Shown: positions 12,101-24,500 of the stretch, one piece after another | Position numbering within the stretch: position 1 is the first letter of the stretch | Layout of the letters: each line of letters begins with the position of its first letter | Source of the DNA: Setoptus koraiensis | Lineage: Eukaryota; Arthropoda | Direction: 5' to 3' | Assembly: GCA_048013815.1 (NCBI GenBank) | Contig: CM106586.1 | Location: forward strand, 17,918,001 to 17,982,000 | Length of the DNA: 64,000 nt | The notes under the pieces: model-generated | What the model saw: the letters and a program-made list of their open reading frames with translations, nothing else | Told to the model about the DNA's origin: nothing | Database searches by the model: none | Program-made: the position numbers and the translations under genes

Positions 12101-14467
12101 TTGCGTCATGTTTATTTGGATCATTGAACTCAAACTGGGCCCCAACGCAAAAGTTATTTTGCTCGCCTAGCTATGACAATGAAATGGGGGCCTAAAATTG
12201 CCATTTCACTGGCAACTTCGTCGCACATGTTACACATACGCGACGAGCACTTATTTGCGAAATAAAAATATCTGCACCAATGTATAAAAATATATAATAA
12301 ATATATATTTGCAGTCTCACGCTTGGGCTACAGTTACAGTTGGCCAGAGGCAATCAGCCGAAAACAGTGAGTGTGGCACAGCCACCAGAATGCAGTTGCA
12401 TACCGAGCAAGCGTTGCATATATCACGTTGTATATCACATGTATTATTATGCAATATGTATAAATATGCCAAAGTGATGTATCACTTCTTATTTGTTCTT
12501 CTTGTTACACTGTCAGTGCAACAAGAAGTCGGTCTGTCGCCAGCGAGTCGCTCGTGAGTCTGTCGCCTGTGACTCTGTCGGCATCGCGAACTGATTTGGG
12601 GGCGCGCGCGCGGGCAAGATTGTGTGAATTGTGACATTGTGACAGCTGACGAATAAAAAGTCAATGCCCGCGAGCGAGCAAACACAACTTGTATTATACA
12701 AGGCAGCCAAAATGTGGATACAATGTGATAAAATGTAAATACAATGTAAATGGCGGCCGCATTCGCTAGGTTAGTTGGCCATGTCGTGAGCTGTCATTTC
12801 GTGTCCGCGTTGGCATCGCCGTTATTTTCGTCGAATCCGAGAGCGAGTTTTCAGCGAGCCGAAGAACGCGCTCGATGGGGCTCGCACTCGATGGGGCCCG
12901 CGCTCGATGGGGCTCGCCGATTCGATGGGGCCCGCGCTCGGCAAATCGGCGAGTGGGAGCCCCGATGAGCGGAGCTCGAAAATGGGCCAATCGGGCCGCC
13001 GAGCGAACGCACGCTGAGCGGCCGTGCATGCCGTGTGTGCCGCGTTACCGTGTGCACGTGGCGCGGTACGAAAGCGGCGGGGCCAGCGGACCGACTCACC
13101 GGGCGACCATCAATGGATCAGTAACAAAATGATTAGCGACCGACGGCGACAAATTTTGCAAATTTGACGCTGCCAGCCGACGGGTCGCCGCCAGCGACCA
13201 AAATCCAAATTGTTTCCTAGTTTCAGTGGCAAACAATTGTTGTTGTTGCCAGGCAGCCCGCGCTGATATCGCTCGGGCCTTGACCCCAAATATTATCTGC
13301 ACAGCGGCGACACAGTTGGCGTTTCCGCGTCGTGCCATATCTCGGCACGGATCTGAAATGGCCGGCCCATGACTGCGCCAACTAAAATTGCACAATTTCA
13401 CTGGCAACTAGAATTTGCAATTTAACTAACAATTGCAAATTCAATTGCGCAGCGACCATTCGATTACGCAATGCGCTTTCGTTGACCTCAATGGCGCAAC
13501 GGGTTGTGTCGCTGTGGGTGACAAGCGGACTCAAGAGCGAATTGATGGTGGCCAGGTGACCGCTTGCTTGCGTCGGGCCGGCATGACGTTTGTTTCTGCG
13601 TGATGGCTCACACAGTTGCCCTGCTGCCGCTGCCAAACTGACGGGCAAACGAGCCGCCGCTGACCGCGGCGGGCCCCGGGCCGTCGGCCCACGAGCGCCG
13701 GCTGACCCAGATAAAGTTGGCGGCCAAATGAAATAATAGAGACAAAGTTGAAGTTGTTGCCAACAAGTTCGCCGCCACTCACCTTCTGTCGTTGAATCGT
13801 TGGTGTTTGGCTCGACGGGCGCACTGGGCCATTGGGCCGCATTGTTGCCGCTCGATTGCTGGTCGTCGTCGTAGCCGGCGGATGGGGCGCCCCTGGCGGG
13901 CGGACCAGTTGTGCTTGTTGGGGCATAATGATGATGATGTTTCGAATGATCCGAGCCGGCCGCTTCAATGAGTTTCGCCGATTGTTTTGCTGCCGGCGGG
14001 CCGGTGCTGTTGTTTGCCTCTGCCGCTCGATCTTGCCACTGAATTGTCACTGAATTATCTTGTATTTCACCGGATGCTGATTGGGCGCCGCTGGGCGCCT
14101 GGTGCAAGTCAGTTGGGGCGCCACCGATGACATTGGTGCTGTTGCTGGCCGGCGCTGTCGTTGGCGCCGACGATATTGTCTCACCTGTGGTTGCTGGCGA
14201 TATTGTTTCACCTGTCGAGCATGAGGCTCCGCCGGCGTCGGGCCCGGCGCCCGTTTGCAGGTTGCTGCTGGCGTTTTGGCCGATCTGGCTGGCACACTGT
14301 TGGTCGGGTTCGAGCACTAACAACGGAGCTAATAGTAGCAGCAATATTACACAAATGAGCAATAAAACACAAATGACAAATTTTCTGTTCGTGTGCGGAC
14401 TGGCGCCGTCAGTGACATTGTCCGTTGCGTTGTTGGTGTTGTCCGCGTTGGTGTTGTTATCTGCCAT
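6134..14467 (-). CDS. Relaxin-receptor-type LGR (LDLa, leucine-rich repeats, seven-helix GPCR)
   Basis: Eleven exons join in phase on the minus strand: 14467-13783, 10933-10814, 10692-10588, 10322-10067, 9925-9854, 9702-9631, 9520-9449, 9255-9184, 9046-8520, 7929-7502 and 7297-6134. They encode 1190 residues. Exon 2 is a six-Cys LDLa module ending DCDSGKDERDC. Exon 4 holds the LRR N-cap and first repeats. Exons 5-8 are each exactly 72 nt and carry one LRR each. Exon 9 has the last repeats and helix 1, exon 10 helices 2-5 with ERY in place of DRY, and exon 11 helices 5-7 with NPIIYTL and a tail of about 290 residues rich in Asn and Thr. This order is that of RXFP1/2 and the insect Lgr3/Lgr4 receptors, which bind relaxin-like peptides at the cell surface. 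Exon 1 (228 residues) has a short Asn-rich N terminus, one hydrophobic helix and a Ser/Thr/Pro-rich linker with N-glycosylation sites. Its membership is inferred from its donor phase. AATAAA (minus strand) is at 6037-6032. Confidence 0.85.
7331..7390. repeat. Short tandem repeat in a receptor intron
   Basis: About three copies of a 21-bp unit GCGATCATTATGCGGTTATT. It lies inside the intron (7298-7501) between the last two receptor exons. Confidence 0.8.
8235..8388. repeat. Cluster of three hairpins in a receptor intron
   Basis: Three inverted repeats follow one another. The first pairs 8235-8247 with 8276-8288 (12 of 13 bases) around an inner AATATTT/AAATATT stem. The second is CCGTCTCAGACGG at 8313-8325. 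The third pairs 8341-8361 with 8367-8388, a 21-bp stem with one extra A and a five-base loop. All lie in the intron 7930-8519. The surrounding bases are rich in CCGAAA/TTTCGG words. Confidence 0.85.
10421..10489. repeat. Tandem repeat, three copies of about 24 bp
   Basis: The unit is close to CGGACGAATACTATCTGTGT plus four bases. It sits in the intron between receptor exons 3 and 4. Confidence 0.8.
10934..13782. other. Proposed intron 1 of the relaxin-type receptor
   Basis: No coding exon was recognised on either strand. The region contains three copies of an 18-bp GCTCGTCGGATAGC-type repeat (about 11815-11868) and four copies of a 16-bp CTCGATGGGGCTCG/CCCG repeat (12869-12941), both GC-rich. 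The stretch 12750-13130 is CpG-rich and open in several frames, which looks compositional. If the proposed first exon is wrong, the true 5' end of the receptor lies somewhere here. Confidence 0.5.
12869..12941. repeat. GC-rich 16-bp tandem repeat
   Basis: Four units of CGCTCGATGGGGCTCG with variants ending CCCG, the last carrying an inserted GATT. Long overlapping frames on both strands here reflect the repeat and its GC content. Confidence 0.8.
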
Positions 14468-17400
14468 TGTAACTGGTGGTGACTTTGCTAGTTAGCTGGA
14501 TATTACATGTTACATCATATCATCATATCATTATATCGTGTTATTTTTATTTGGGCCTGGCTTGTTTTTGTCTTGTTAGTCGCGCTCATTGTGGCGCAAA
14601 TACGATCAGCGAGTAAATCAGACTATTTTGTCAGACTATTTTGTCTAACTATTTTGAATTGTGAGCACCACTGACAACTGCAACACAAACTGGCTGGCTG
14701 GCCGGCCGGCCGACATTACAACCACACAAACGCTGACAATAATAATAATAATAATAGTAGTGGAAATAATTTGACAATTACGCGATTCGCCGTCGTGTCA
14801 TTAGGGCCAATTCGTCGTTTGCGTCAAGTTGGTATCATATGACTTTGTTGGAATAATTGCGATCATGTATATCTTGTATCGCTGCACCAGCGGACGAGGC
14901 AGCCGTCGCTTTTTTGTCGTCCAACTGTCTGTCGGAGGTGCAGTTGAGCTCGATAATCAGGTCAATTTGCGCACTGTGTCAGCACACTTTGGTTTATGTT
15001 ACTCACTGTCGCCGATGTTGTCATTAGCCTGTCAATTGTATCACTTGGCCCTGTCGACTGCTCACTGATCAACAATGCGCCACAACTGTCACTTGTGACA
15101 TCAGCATGCAGTACGTAATGATGCCGCTCATAGTGGTAATGTGATAACTGGATTATTGGACAACTCGTGATTCTTCTGTTGTTCTCACTACTCGCTGACA
15201 GAGGTTGCAAGTTTGACACAATTCCGACAACCGAAAAGCTTTTTAGTCGCTGTTGTTGGCTCGTGGCGTTCAACTCTTGGCTCGCCGCAGGTACCAGCTG
15301 CTAGTTGTAAATTGCTGCCGATACGTGTTAATTGCTGCCGATGCGTGTAAATTGTGGCCGATAATTTTAAATTGTTGCCGATAATTGTAAATTGTTGCCG
15401 ATGATTGATTGCCGACAGTGTTGGATAGTTGATTGTCGACAGTGTCGGACAATTTGCTGCGATTGGAGCGCGTGCTGCTGGGCAAAACTCTACAACTTTT
15501 GTGATGACTGGCGTCCCGTAGTTGCACGTTTGGTCACCCGTCCAACTGCACAGTTCAATCTGTGGTTCGTCTTGCCACGGATTCCGAGAGATTATCGACG
15601 GGATAAATGGCGCGCATGCTCTCGAACATGCGCGCCACTCAATGGCATCGAGCCATTGGTTGGCGTTCTTGGTCGGAAGCGTTCGAAAAGGCTGCCAGCA
15701 ATATGATTTGCGAGCCAATCACATTTCAATGTCGACTAATGTCTACACAGCGGGCGCCGCATTCATTCAGATTATTTGAATTTGAATTTGAATTTGAATT
15801 TGATTTTGACTTTTCATTACTCACACACTCCACTCGACAACTGCTCAACTCACTCTTATCACTTATTACCGTATGAGCGTATTATGGCCCAAATGCGGCC
15901 TATTATGCGGTCTGGCTGGCTGCACGAGCTTCGCACCAACTGTTTGCTTAGCTTCGATCAATTGGTGGAGAGATTAAACTAATTGAAGAGACGACATGAC
16001 TCAACAAAACAAAATCACTAATAACTCGATGAATGCCCCTGATTTTTTCTTGCACATTTGATTGATTTTTGTGCGTCTTTTTACCAACAGCGGCCACCAC
16101 AACAACAACAACAACAACAACGACAGCAGCAACAACAACAGCAACAATGCCGGCAAGCTCAGACAACAAGCTTGTGTTCAGTGGTTAACTGGAAAATAAC
16201 TTATCGGGATATTGCTATCACTGTGATTGTTAATTATAAATGATTTGATATTTGTTGATTTGTACTCAATGCAACTAATATGCATACATTTGGCGAAGCC
16301 ATACACTAACTATGGCGAGTAGTAAATAGAATTTCGATGCTAATTTCAATCAATTTTCATTGGTTGGCCTTTGCCAAACCTGACTTGACTTTCGAGCGCC
16401 AATCGAAAATTGGCCGCCAATATGCTTGCAATGGCCTTTTTAATGAGAGCTGTAGCACTATTAATTGATGGATATATTCGTGCAAATAAAGTCAATAAAG
16501 TCAAATTGAGTGGCCGTACCGGCTCGAAATCAATCGGCAAGCGTTCGAGCGTTCGAGTGGCATTCGTACAAATTGGCGCAAATGTTGGCGGAATATGCCA
16601 GATATAGAATGCGACGCCAATCCGCGCTGGATTGTTGCAAACAAGCGAACCATCATTTTCGGTGGCGCCCATTCCGGCAAAATTCCGCTTCAAATCGACT
16701 GGCCCCATCGGACCGAATAACAAAGGTTGTGTCGATTAGCTGGAAAAGGAACAATTTGCGCAATGAACGCAATTGTCAACTTCTAAAAGACTACATCGCC
16801 AACTGAAACAGTTTCAGAAATTCGAGCGCTCTAACGCTGCTCGTTCTCCACCAGGCATGTGTCGAATATTTGCAAAATTTTTGAAAAAAATTTCGAATCT
16901 TCTACTTGTCCGTATTTAGTGCGCTTGCTGTGCCCTGGGCGCAGCTGGGAGTGCGCACAATATTTTTTTCGAAGCTATTCCGAAAAATTTGCCTTTTTTT
17001 CGGGATTTTCGTCGCAGCTGGAGAGCCTCGCCAGAGCGTGGATTAAGACATTGTCTTGGCAGGGTCGCTTGCAGGCAAGTTTGCCCGTTAGCGCAATGAC
17101 AAAGCGCACTTGAGCCGTATACTAGTCAGCACCATAACAAGCGCTGTGTCGTGTCGATCGACACAATCACTCAATCCCGTTATCTTGGGTTTTCTCTAGC
17201 TGTCTTTGGGAGAGAGAAGAGTTGGGCGAGGAAACTGGCAGCCCTCGATTGCCCGCAATCGACCCTGGCCCGTTCAGTTCAGATTGTGCCCACACTATTT
17301 CTGTTATTCCTGGCATATCTGCCCCCTCTGCCCCTTCTGCCGGTGCCTGCCGGTACCTGGACCGACTGGCCGACCGGCGAGGAGAGGTTTTACGGTGACA

Positions 17401-18183
17401 CAAGGAGCCACAAACGACACAAGGAGCCAATGCGAAGCGTTTTTGTCTTTTTATCCGTTTTATCCGCACAGCCAGACTGGCAAGCTCGAGACGGTGTGCG
17501 CCTACGCGAGAGTCGTCGTTTGATTAATTAATTAACTAACAAAAGTAAATTCAAAAAAAGCGCCTCTCTGTCGCGGCTAAAAGTGCTTTCCCCTTTCTCA
17601 CTATTTATGCCTCGTCAATTGTACTTGTTACTGACAATTGACTAGGCAGCGCGCACAGTTATCACAGTCGGCGTATGTAGCGAGCGCCACGGGAACAGAA
17701 TAGCTACATTGATCACAATATTGTACAATCACTGCTATTATACAATCATTGCTATATTGTCAAGCTCGAGCGGCATGTCGCGGCGTCTACGCGGCCAGGT
17801 CAGTCTTGGCACGAGCCAACATGTGTGTGCTCGCTGCGCGCTCTTCTGTACCTAGTGACGGCCCACTGTGGGAGCTGTGAGCTTGACAGCGGGCGGGCGA
17901 GCGGCGCAGTCGGCTGCACAGTGCGCCCAGCTTGAGACTGACTGACTGGCTGTGCGGCCTAGCCAGCTGAGTGGCACAGCGTTCAAAAAACAAAAGCAGC
18001 CCAGTCGGTTCCCATCACTAGTCAGCATCATCACCACCACCAACACAGGCCCCACTGATACATTCGGGACGTGGTTATATCGTCTCGATAGGGATACAAC
18101 CACCTTATCACAGCAATTATACACACCTATTATCACACATTTATATATATACATATATTACTATCAAATATATTATCAAAATA
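14468..18183. other. Intergenic region between the divergent receptor and TPR genes
   Basis: No gene was recognised. It should hold the promoters and 5' UTRs of the minus-strand receptor and the plus-strand TPR gene. Visible repeats are an 18-20-bp TGCCGATAATTGTAAATT array (15305-15412, about six copies), (TTTGAA)n at 15774-15803, and CAA/CAG triplets at 16096-16147. Bases 17780-18000 are GC-richer and may be promoter-proximal for the TPR gene. Confidence 0.5.
15305..15412. repeat. Tandem repeat of about 18-20 bp, roughly six degenerate copies
   Basis: The core is TTGCCGATAATTGTAAA, repeated with drift (ATACGTGTTA, ATGCGTGTAA, ATAATTTTAA, ATAATTGTAA). Confidence 0.8.
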
Positions 18184-20673
18184 ATGGATAAAGCTCAGGA
18201 ATTCGCCACTATGGCTCAAGAGGAGGTCAGTGAAGGGGACTTCAAGACTGCCACAAAACTGTTCACCAAGGCAATCAATCATAATAACAATAATTTCAAG
18301 TTGTATCTTGATCGAGCTATGTGCAATCAAAAACTTGGCAATCATCGCGAATCTTTACGTGATTGTGAGGCAGCTGTCAAACTGGACAATAGAAATTATC
18401 AATGTCATTACCAAAAGGCTTGTGCTCTCGCCAATACGGCACAAATGTCACAAGCCGAAACATCATTCAAGAAAGCCATAGAGTTGCAAACTGCACAAGA
18501 GAATACTACATTGATTGACATCTACACATTGTTATGCAACGCTCTAGTAAAGTTAAATCAATTCAGTCATATCAAAGAGGCTCATTGTAATACTATCAAC
18601 ACCACCGCCACCAACACTACTAATTTAGGTAATAATAACTATTCACATGTGAATGGTGTCAACAATAATATCAACAACAACAACAACAATAATAAAGAAG
18701 ATGATAATATTGCGACAGCCATCATTACACGAGGAAAACGCAGTAACTCTTGCCAGGTGTTTGGTGCCAATGAAGACATACATAGAGCAAACGATAAAAC
18801 ATCTATTGATTCTAAGAGTAGCCATAACTCCTTTCCTGTTAAATTGTTATCTTACGATACTAAGAAAACTGAAGAACCAAACACTATGACAAATCCACAA
18901 TCGTCTATTATCAACGACAACAGTGAAAGGTTATCTCATGTAGACTTGCAACGACACAATTTATTTAATCATCAAGTCATACCGCAACAACAACAACAAA
19001 TCAACTATGTCTCTGAGCCAATGCGCTACGGTCTCGATTATAATTCCAGTTTAGATATTTATGGACACAACAAAATGCTGAGTAATCAAAAGGGTCAACA
19101 ATATGCAAGTTTTTTTGATCCCTCACCTTATGCGTTGGACGAAAATGAACCCTTAACATATGGTCCAATTGGCCCTCACCTCAACAAGCAAATGGCTAGC
19201 AACTGTTCTCAAGTCAACAAGGTTTATAATGGAGAAAAAATAGATGAGGCAAGATCACACCTAGATAGTCGTATAAAAAGTAAATCCGTATCTGGTGATA
19301 TGATGTCTAGTACTGAAACGCTTACATCTAGAGACAAGGTGAAAATTGGCAATAATCATGGATCACTATTGGGGCAATCATCTGTTGATTCCGGGCTGTC
19401 TATTAGTCAAGATGGGAATGAGTCTATTATTTCTTCGCAGACATTATCTAGATTAGCAGTCAATAATGGCACCGATAAGTCCAGAAATGAAGATTCTGCA
19501 AAGTTATATAACTATGAAAGCGAATGGTTATTTGGGGATGTCGTCAAAATTAGAGCTATGTCTAGCCATACGCAAAAAATGATACAAACAGATGAATCCC
19601 CCTCGAAAAAAGTTGAATCATCGTCAGCGATCAATAAAACTAAGATTACTGATTCACTTTCACCTCGTCATCACAAGCAAACAGAGAAATCAAACATAAA
19701 TCAAGAATTGCATCATAAAAATGAAGAACGTAGTCGTAAGTCATACGCAAACGTTATAGATGGAGGTGGAAAATTCAAAGTTATTAATGGGCCTGAATGC
19801 GACATTTCTAGCTCAGCAGACAAGAACAATAACAGTAATTTTAATCATCAGAATTTCATCCATGAGAGACCTAATAGAGATGATTCTGAAAGTAATAAAA
19901 CTGAGTATCAGTCATACATTTCGACTTTTGCTTCAAAAGATACATCAACAACGAGTTATTCATCGGGTTATGAAAGCAAACTAGACAGCAACGGAAAGGA
20001 TGTACATTTGATTGAAGATAGAAAATTGGTCGAAAAAAACGAAGACTGTGAGTTTACAAAACCTACAGACTCCACGATGGCAAACTCTATGAAAACTAAG
20101 CCCATTAATCAGGTACATAAGACTTACAATGATAAAGCTGACCTGACTAATGCACAAAAGCCCAACAACAAATCGCAAGTTAATATGAGAGCCACCAATG
20201 TTATGGGCTACAAGAGCCTCTGGATAGGTTCTATATCGCCAAGATGCAAGAAGAATACTCTAGAGAAGGTTTTCGCCCGCTATGGAAAGATTACTAGCAT
20301 ACATTTATTGTCTGGTCGTTTGTCAAGCATTGGTACAATAAGTGCTTTTGTAAATTTTGACAACTCAGAATCACCTATCAATGCCATTTGTGAACTGAGG
20401 AACAAATACATAGCTTATGCTTGTGTCGATAAGAAGTCTCCTCTACAATTCAGGTTGACTCCTGATGATCAACATAAGAAAACATTGAACAAAAATGATG
20501 CCAAAGTTCGGACTGCCCAATTAGGAGAGTGTTTCTATTGGCGAAACTATACTAGAGGCTGCCTGAGAGGAGATGATTGCGAGTTTTACCACATACCAAT
20601 GAATAGGGCTATTGATAATCCCCCGTGGCTTTTAGAATTGACTTCACCGGCTAATAATTCTAAAACAATATGA
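18184..20673 (+). CDS. TPR-RRM-CCCH zinc-finger protein, probable RNA-binding cofactor
   Basis: A single-exon ORF of 829 residues. Residues about 5-106 form three tetratricopeptide repeats of the Hsp90/Hsp70-cochaperone style (for example YLDRAMCNQKLGNHRESLRD). A long disordered Ser/Asn-rich middle follows, with an Asn tract near residue 165. Residues about 676-750 form an RRM, with RNP2-like SLWIGSI and RNP1-like ISAFVNF. Residues about 783-803 form a CCCH zinc finger (C-x9-C-x5-C-x3-H). The TPRs would bind a protein partner, and the RRM and zinc finger would bind RNA. I do not recognise a named family with exactly this order. ZC3H7 proteins combine TPR and CCCH but lack this layout. ATG 18184 is used because it begins the TPR and an AT-rich leader lies upstream. 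A poly(A) signal is at 21081-21086. Confidence 0.85.
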   Translation: MDKAQEFATMAQEEVSEGDFKTATKLFTKAINHNNNNFKLYLDRAMCNQKLGNHRESLRDCEAAVKLDNRNYQCHYQKACALANTAQMSQAETSFKKAIELQTAQENTTLIDIYTLLCNALVKLNQFSHIKEAHCNTINTTATNTTNLGNNNYSHVNGVNNNINNNNNNNKEDDNIATAIITRGKRSNSCQVFGANEDIHRANDKTSIDSKSSHNSFPVKLLSYDTKKTEEPNTMTNPQSSIINDNSERLSHVDLQRHNLFNHQVIPQQQQQINYVSEPMRYGLDYNSSLDIYGHNKMLSNQKGQQYASFFDPSPYALDENEPLTYGPIGPHLNKQMASNCSQVNKVYNGEKIDEARSHLDSRIKSKSVSGDMMSSTETLTSRDKVKIGNNHGSLLGQSSVDSGLSISQDGNESIISSQTLSRLAVNNGTDKSRNEDSAKLYNYESEWLFGDVVKIRAMSSHTQKMIQTDESPSKKVESSSAINKTKITDSLSPRHHKQTEKSNINQELHHKNEERSRKSYANVIDGGGKFKVINGPECDISSSADKNNNSNFNHQNFIHERPNRDDSESNKTEYQSYISTFASKDTSTTSYSSGYESKLDSNGKDVHLIEDRKLVEKNEDCEFTKPTDSTMANSMKTKPINQVHKTYNDKADLTNAQKPNNKSQVNMRATNVMGYKSLWIGSISPRCKKNTLEKVFARYGKITSIHLLSGRLSSIGTISAFVNFDNSESPINAICELRNKYIAYACVDKKSPLQFRLTPDDQHKKTLNKNDAKVRTAQLGECFYWRNYTRGCLRGDDCEFYHIPMNRAIDNPPWLLELTSPANNSKTI

Positions 20674-21529
20674 TTTGCAACGATTGAAATACTATAAAAC
20701 TATAAAGCGGATTGTCCAATCATACAAAAACTACAGGATATACGGTAAAAGTGATATGAATTGTCTTGACACACTCGTTGTCATAGATGGAAAGTGAACC
20801 TATCAACTTAAATAAGTTACATGTGATTATTGTTAAGATATATACAAACAGAAAGAACGGGGCTCAATGTTTGCAAAACTATTACTGAATAAGCAACTTT
20901 GGGTCTGATTCAGAAAAGAAAACAAACAACCATAACTAAAACATCGATCAAGAAGAAAAATAACACACACCCCGTATACAACTTAAGGCACACTAGTTAC
21001 TTTTAGTGAGAAAATAACAAATCAATAATCATAATTAACAATAAGATACGCAAGATAATTCATTTCAAGTGATTACAAATAATAAATCGAAGTTCATGAT
21101 CGAACGTATATTGTTGTCAGATTTTGCATAACTTCTCTAGAGTCAAGCTTTTAAGTAGCTATTATGGTTCATGTATGGTCAAAATGATAGGTCCACGCGG
21201 TGTAGACTTGTTATTAAAGTATGAGCTATAACTCGTTTTACCTGGAACTAGCTCTCTATAGTGAGCTCAATACGAACCGTTTTTTATTTGGAAAGTTTTT
21301 GAATGTAATTTTTTTTTTCTATAAATATTTGGATAAGGGTGGCAAACAAGAAGTGCATAAAGATAAACAGTTATAATGGATCATGGTTGTTGAAAAATAT
21401 AAATATATAATCTTTCGGATGAGTGAAATGTCTTATCCGTTCTTTGCGTGTTGGTTATCTGGCTTGATGTGCTTAACAACTTCCCAGAGGAAAACAATTT
21501 TATTATAGGTTTAAAACTTTCGTCTATGG
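20674..21529. other. Convergent 3' UTR region of the TPR and GAS2-like genes
   Basis: AT-rich with no open frame of note. AATAAA at 21081-21086 fits the plus-strand TPR gene, and a minus-strand AATAAA (TTTATT near 21285) fits the GAS2-like gene. Confidence 0.5.
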
Positions 21530-24500
21530 CTAGGAAGGAACACCAGTTTGTTTGGCCCGGTTTGTTATGTGTTGAGAGCTCTTGAGATAGTTGGGGTATC
21601 TGGACGACTTAAATGTGTGCATCGGTGTTCCATAAATCATATGTGCCGATAACAAATTACCATTGGTCATTTGTCGATGATTCGCTGGAGAGTTTAAGTT
21701 TGCATTAGAGCCACCAAATCCTCCATTCAGTGAAAGAGTTGATTTGCTGAATGTTGAATTAGGTGCCTTTAATCGATGGATGAGCACTTGTTGTGATCTA
21801 CCATGTTTCAATCCGCTCGCTGGTGTCCCCCCACTAGACTGGACATTGTTACCGTTACCATTGATCAGAAGATTACGTAACGTATTGGCATTGAGCTGTT
21901 GAATTGTGTTTTGTTGCTGATCAGCATAGGGACCACCTATGTCGGAGACATTTTCCGATGTAGATCTACTCCTTTGATCGTTGTACAATTTTTGTCTAGA
22001 ATCCATATAGTCTTTTGCGTTAAAATTAAGAGGACTCTGTTGTTGATGATGTTGCTGTTGTTGCATCCTATTTACAGTTGATCGCCTTAGATACTTTTGT
22101 TGATATTTATAGTTATTAATACTAGAAGTAGTATTGTTATTGACCAGATTAGAGTTATTTACAGAATTAAAAGAAGACTTATTATTGCTGGACGTTGATA
22201 TGGATGGCGTAACAACATTATGATGTAGATTGGCGTTGCGTTTAAAACCATTGGTGTTGTTGAATGAATTCACTGAGTTGTTAGTGGTAGTTGAACTGGC
22301 AATAGAGCATCCAAGTCCAGTGTCCATGTCGGTTGATGTGGCTGTAGTGGAGGGACTAGTTGGACCATCGGTTCCATAGGACAATTTTGGTGTTAATGGA
22401 GACGAAGAGTTACTAGTTTTATTAGAATCCGTTGCGTTTGAGTTTAATTCGCCATCAGTTGTAATAGAAATGTTGTTTGTTGTTTCGTGCTCTTCGTTGA
22501 TGTCGAATCCGACAAAGTTTCGGTCGGATTTTTGTATGTCGTTAGTCGAATCTGAAATCGTATTGGTGCTTTTGGTGTCGATACCCAAGTCACAGACAGA
22601 ATTAACGGCATTGTTTTGATCTAGTTTATTTACCACAAGACCATTGCTTCCGTTGTAATTAACTAGATTGGCATTTTCTTGTTCTAGAGATTTAACAGTT
22701 TCTGGGCGAACGTTCTCTCCGGAATTGAATTGGCTAGTATTTCTGTTATTGATTTTATTGTTAGAGTCCCTTCGAATTCGCATAGGCGTTTGTTGTTGTT
22801 GTTGATCATTACTGTGATTATTAATGAAAGTAGATAATAATTGATTCGGTTGTTCGTGTCTTGTTTGTAGTTGCTGTTGGCTTATCTGATGATAATTGTG
22901 CATCTGATTATGATTCAAGCCATTGTGACTTCCGTGTATAATGATTGGACTAGTTGTGGTTGGCTTTGATGAGTTTGTGATAAATTGTTGTTGCTGTGGC
23001 GACAGCATTTGATTATGGGTATTTTGAGCATGAGAGCCACCAATATCATTTGATGTAGACGTCACAAACGATGCTGGTGTTGTTGGAACAGACGAGCCTG
23101 CTAAATTGAGATTCGAGGATGATGATGGCGTCGAGGGTGTTTGTCTTGTAAATTGTTTGGCTTGCAGTTGGGGTCCATCTTTCTCCAACATAATCTTGGC
23201 ATCTAATGGTAATAGATCATCAGGATCTATAACTTGGCTTGGATCACTTTTATGTCTGAACAGGAAATTTTGTAGAGTGTCCCAACCACCGCCGATGCGC
23301 ACCATAACATGCTGTCCTTTTAGTAATCTAACAAAAACAATTCTTTCAGCAATTCTATACTTTCCCTCTGACAACCTTGTGACGCCCTTTGTGGCCTGCT
23401 TTCCATAATAGGACTTCGCAATGCGCATAACCTATTTGTATAAGATGGATTGAGAGAATGGAATGACAAATTATATAAACTATCAAGTATACCAGTGAAT
23501 GCAACGTTAATAGTTAGGTTAAAGTTAAATAAACACCGGGTACAAACCTTTCCGTCAAGATCAGACGTGACTCGATGTTTTTGATGGCAGGTTGAAGATT
23601 GGCTCGACGACAAATCAGACGATGCTATTGTTTGATTGCTGGCAATGGAACAATTCGAATTGGTGCGCTTTATCAGTGTGGGTATACACGAAGGAGTTAA
23701 GGGATAATCCTGTTGGTTTAGTCGTGATAACAATGTGACACGATCTCCCGGAAGTTCATTGTGCTCTGATCTTATAGTATCGTCTTGCTCTGGCTGATGA
23801 TCCATATCGTCAACAAAACGAGACGAATTTAAAGAGTCCGGTTCCATAATCATGCTGTTCTGTAGCAAAGTATCATCGCTGGCTTCGTCGTCGGGCCTCA
23901 AGGATTGGCCTAGTGATTTATCACAATCAACATTTAATTCGTCAGCAAAATTTAATAAGGAACCTGTTGTATTTGATGTAAATTTTATATGTGCAACATC
24001 GTCGTTGGTATCATTTTTTGGCTGCCTAACTTGCAATTGATCATTTGTTGATTGAGTATCCATCGCACCCATCGCGATAAGATCATTATTAGCCATACCA
24101 TCACATGTGTCTGAGAATCTATCAACGATATCAGTGTCTTTGTTATTGTTAATACCAAGATCGTCATTGTCGATTGACATATATCGAGTTGTCTCCTGTA
24201 GAATATCCTTTTGGCCCCTCTGGGATTTGTCTCCATTGAGCCTATTGTTTTGTTTGATATTTTTGACCCTCCTATTAGATCTCAAATGATCATGATGACT
24301 AGATAAACTATCAAAATCGTCTACTGCAAATTTTAGGCTAGCCTGGTGTATTTGTACATCTGGATTGGCATCATTCGATACGACTTCGGCTGTTTGTTCT
24401 GATGCTGCAGCCAATTCTGCAGCCAATTCTCGATCGATCTCTTGCTCGAATCTGACCAGACCAGGCGCCTCTGTGAAGCCATATTTCACGCAGGCAATGC

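Noticed and set aside
12750-13132. Several overlapping frames of 70-90 codons on both strands
   Set aside because: They come from the GC-rich 16-bp tandem repeat and CpG content. No domain or splice signal supports them.
13382-13782. C-terminal extension of the receptor's first exon as a continuous 361-residue protein
   Set aside because: A consensus GTGAGT donor at 13782 lies in the frame, and what follows loses the Ser/Thr-rich linker character. Splicing to the LDLa exon fits better, though read-through cannot be excluded.
18010-18183. Upstream ATGs before the TPR gene
   Set aside because: Not in frame with the TPR domain, and AT-rich leader-like sequence.
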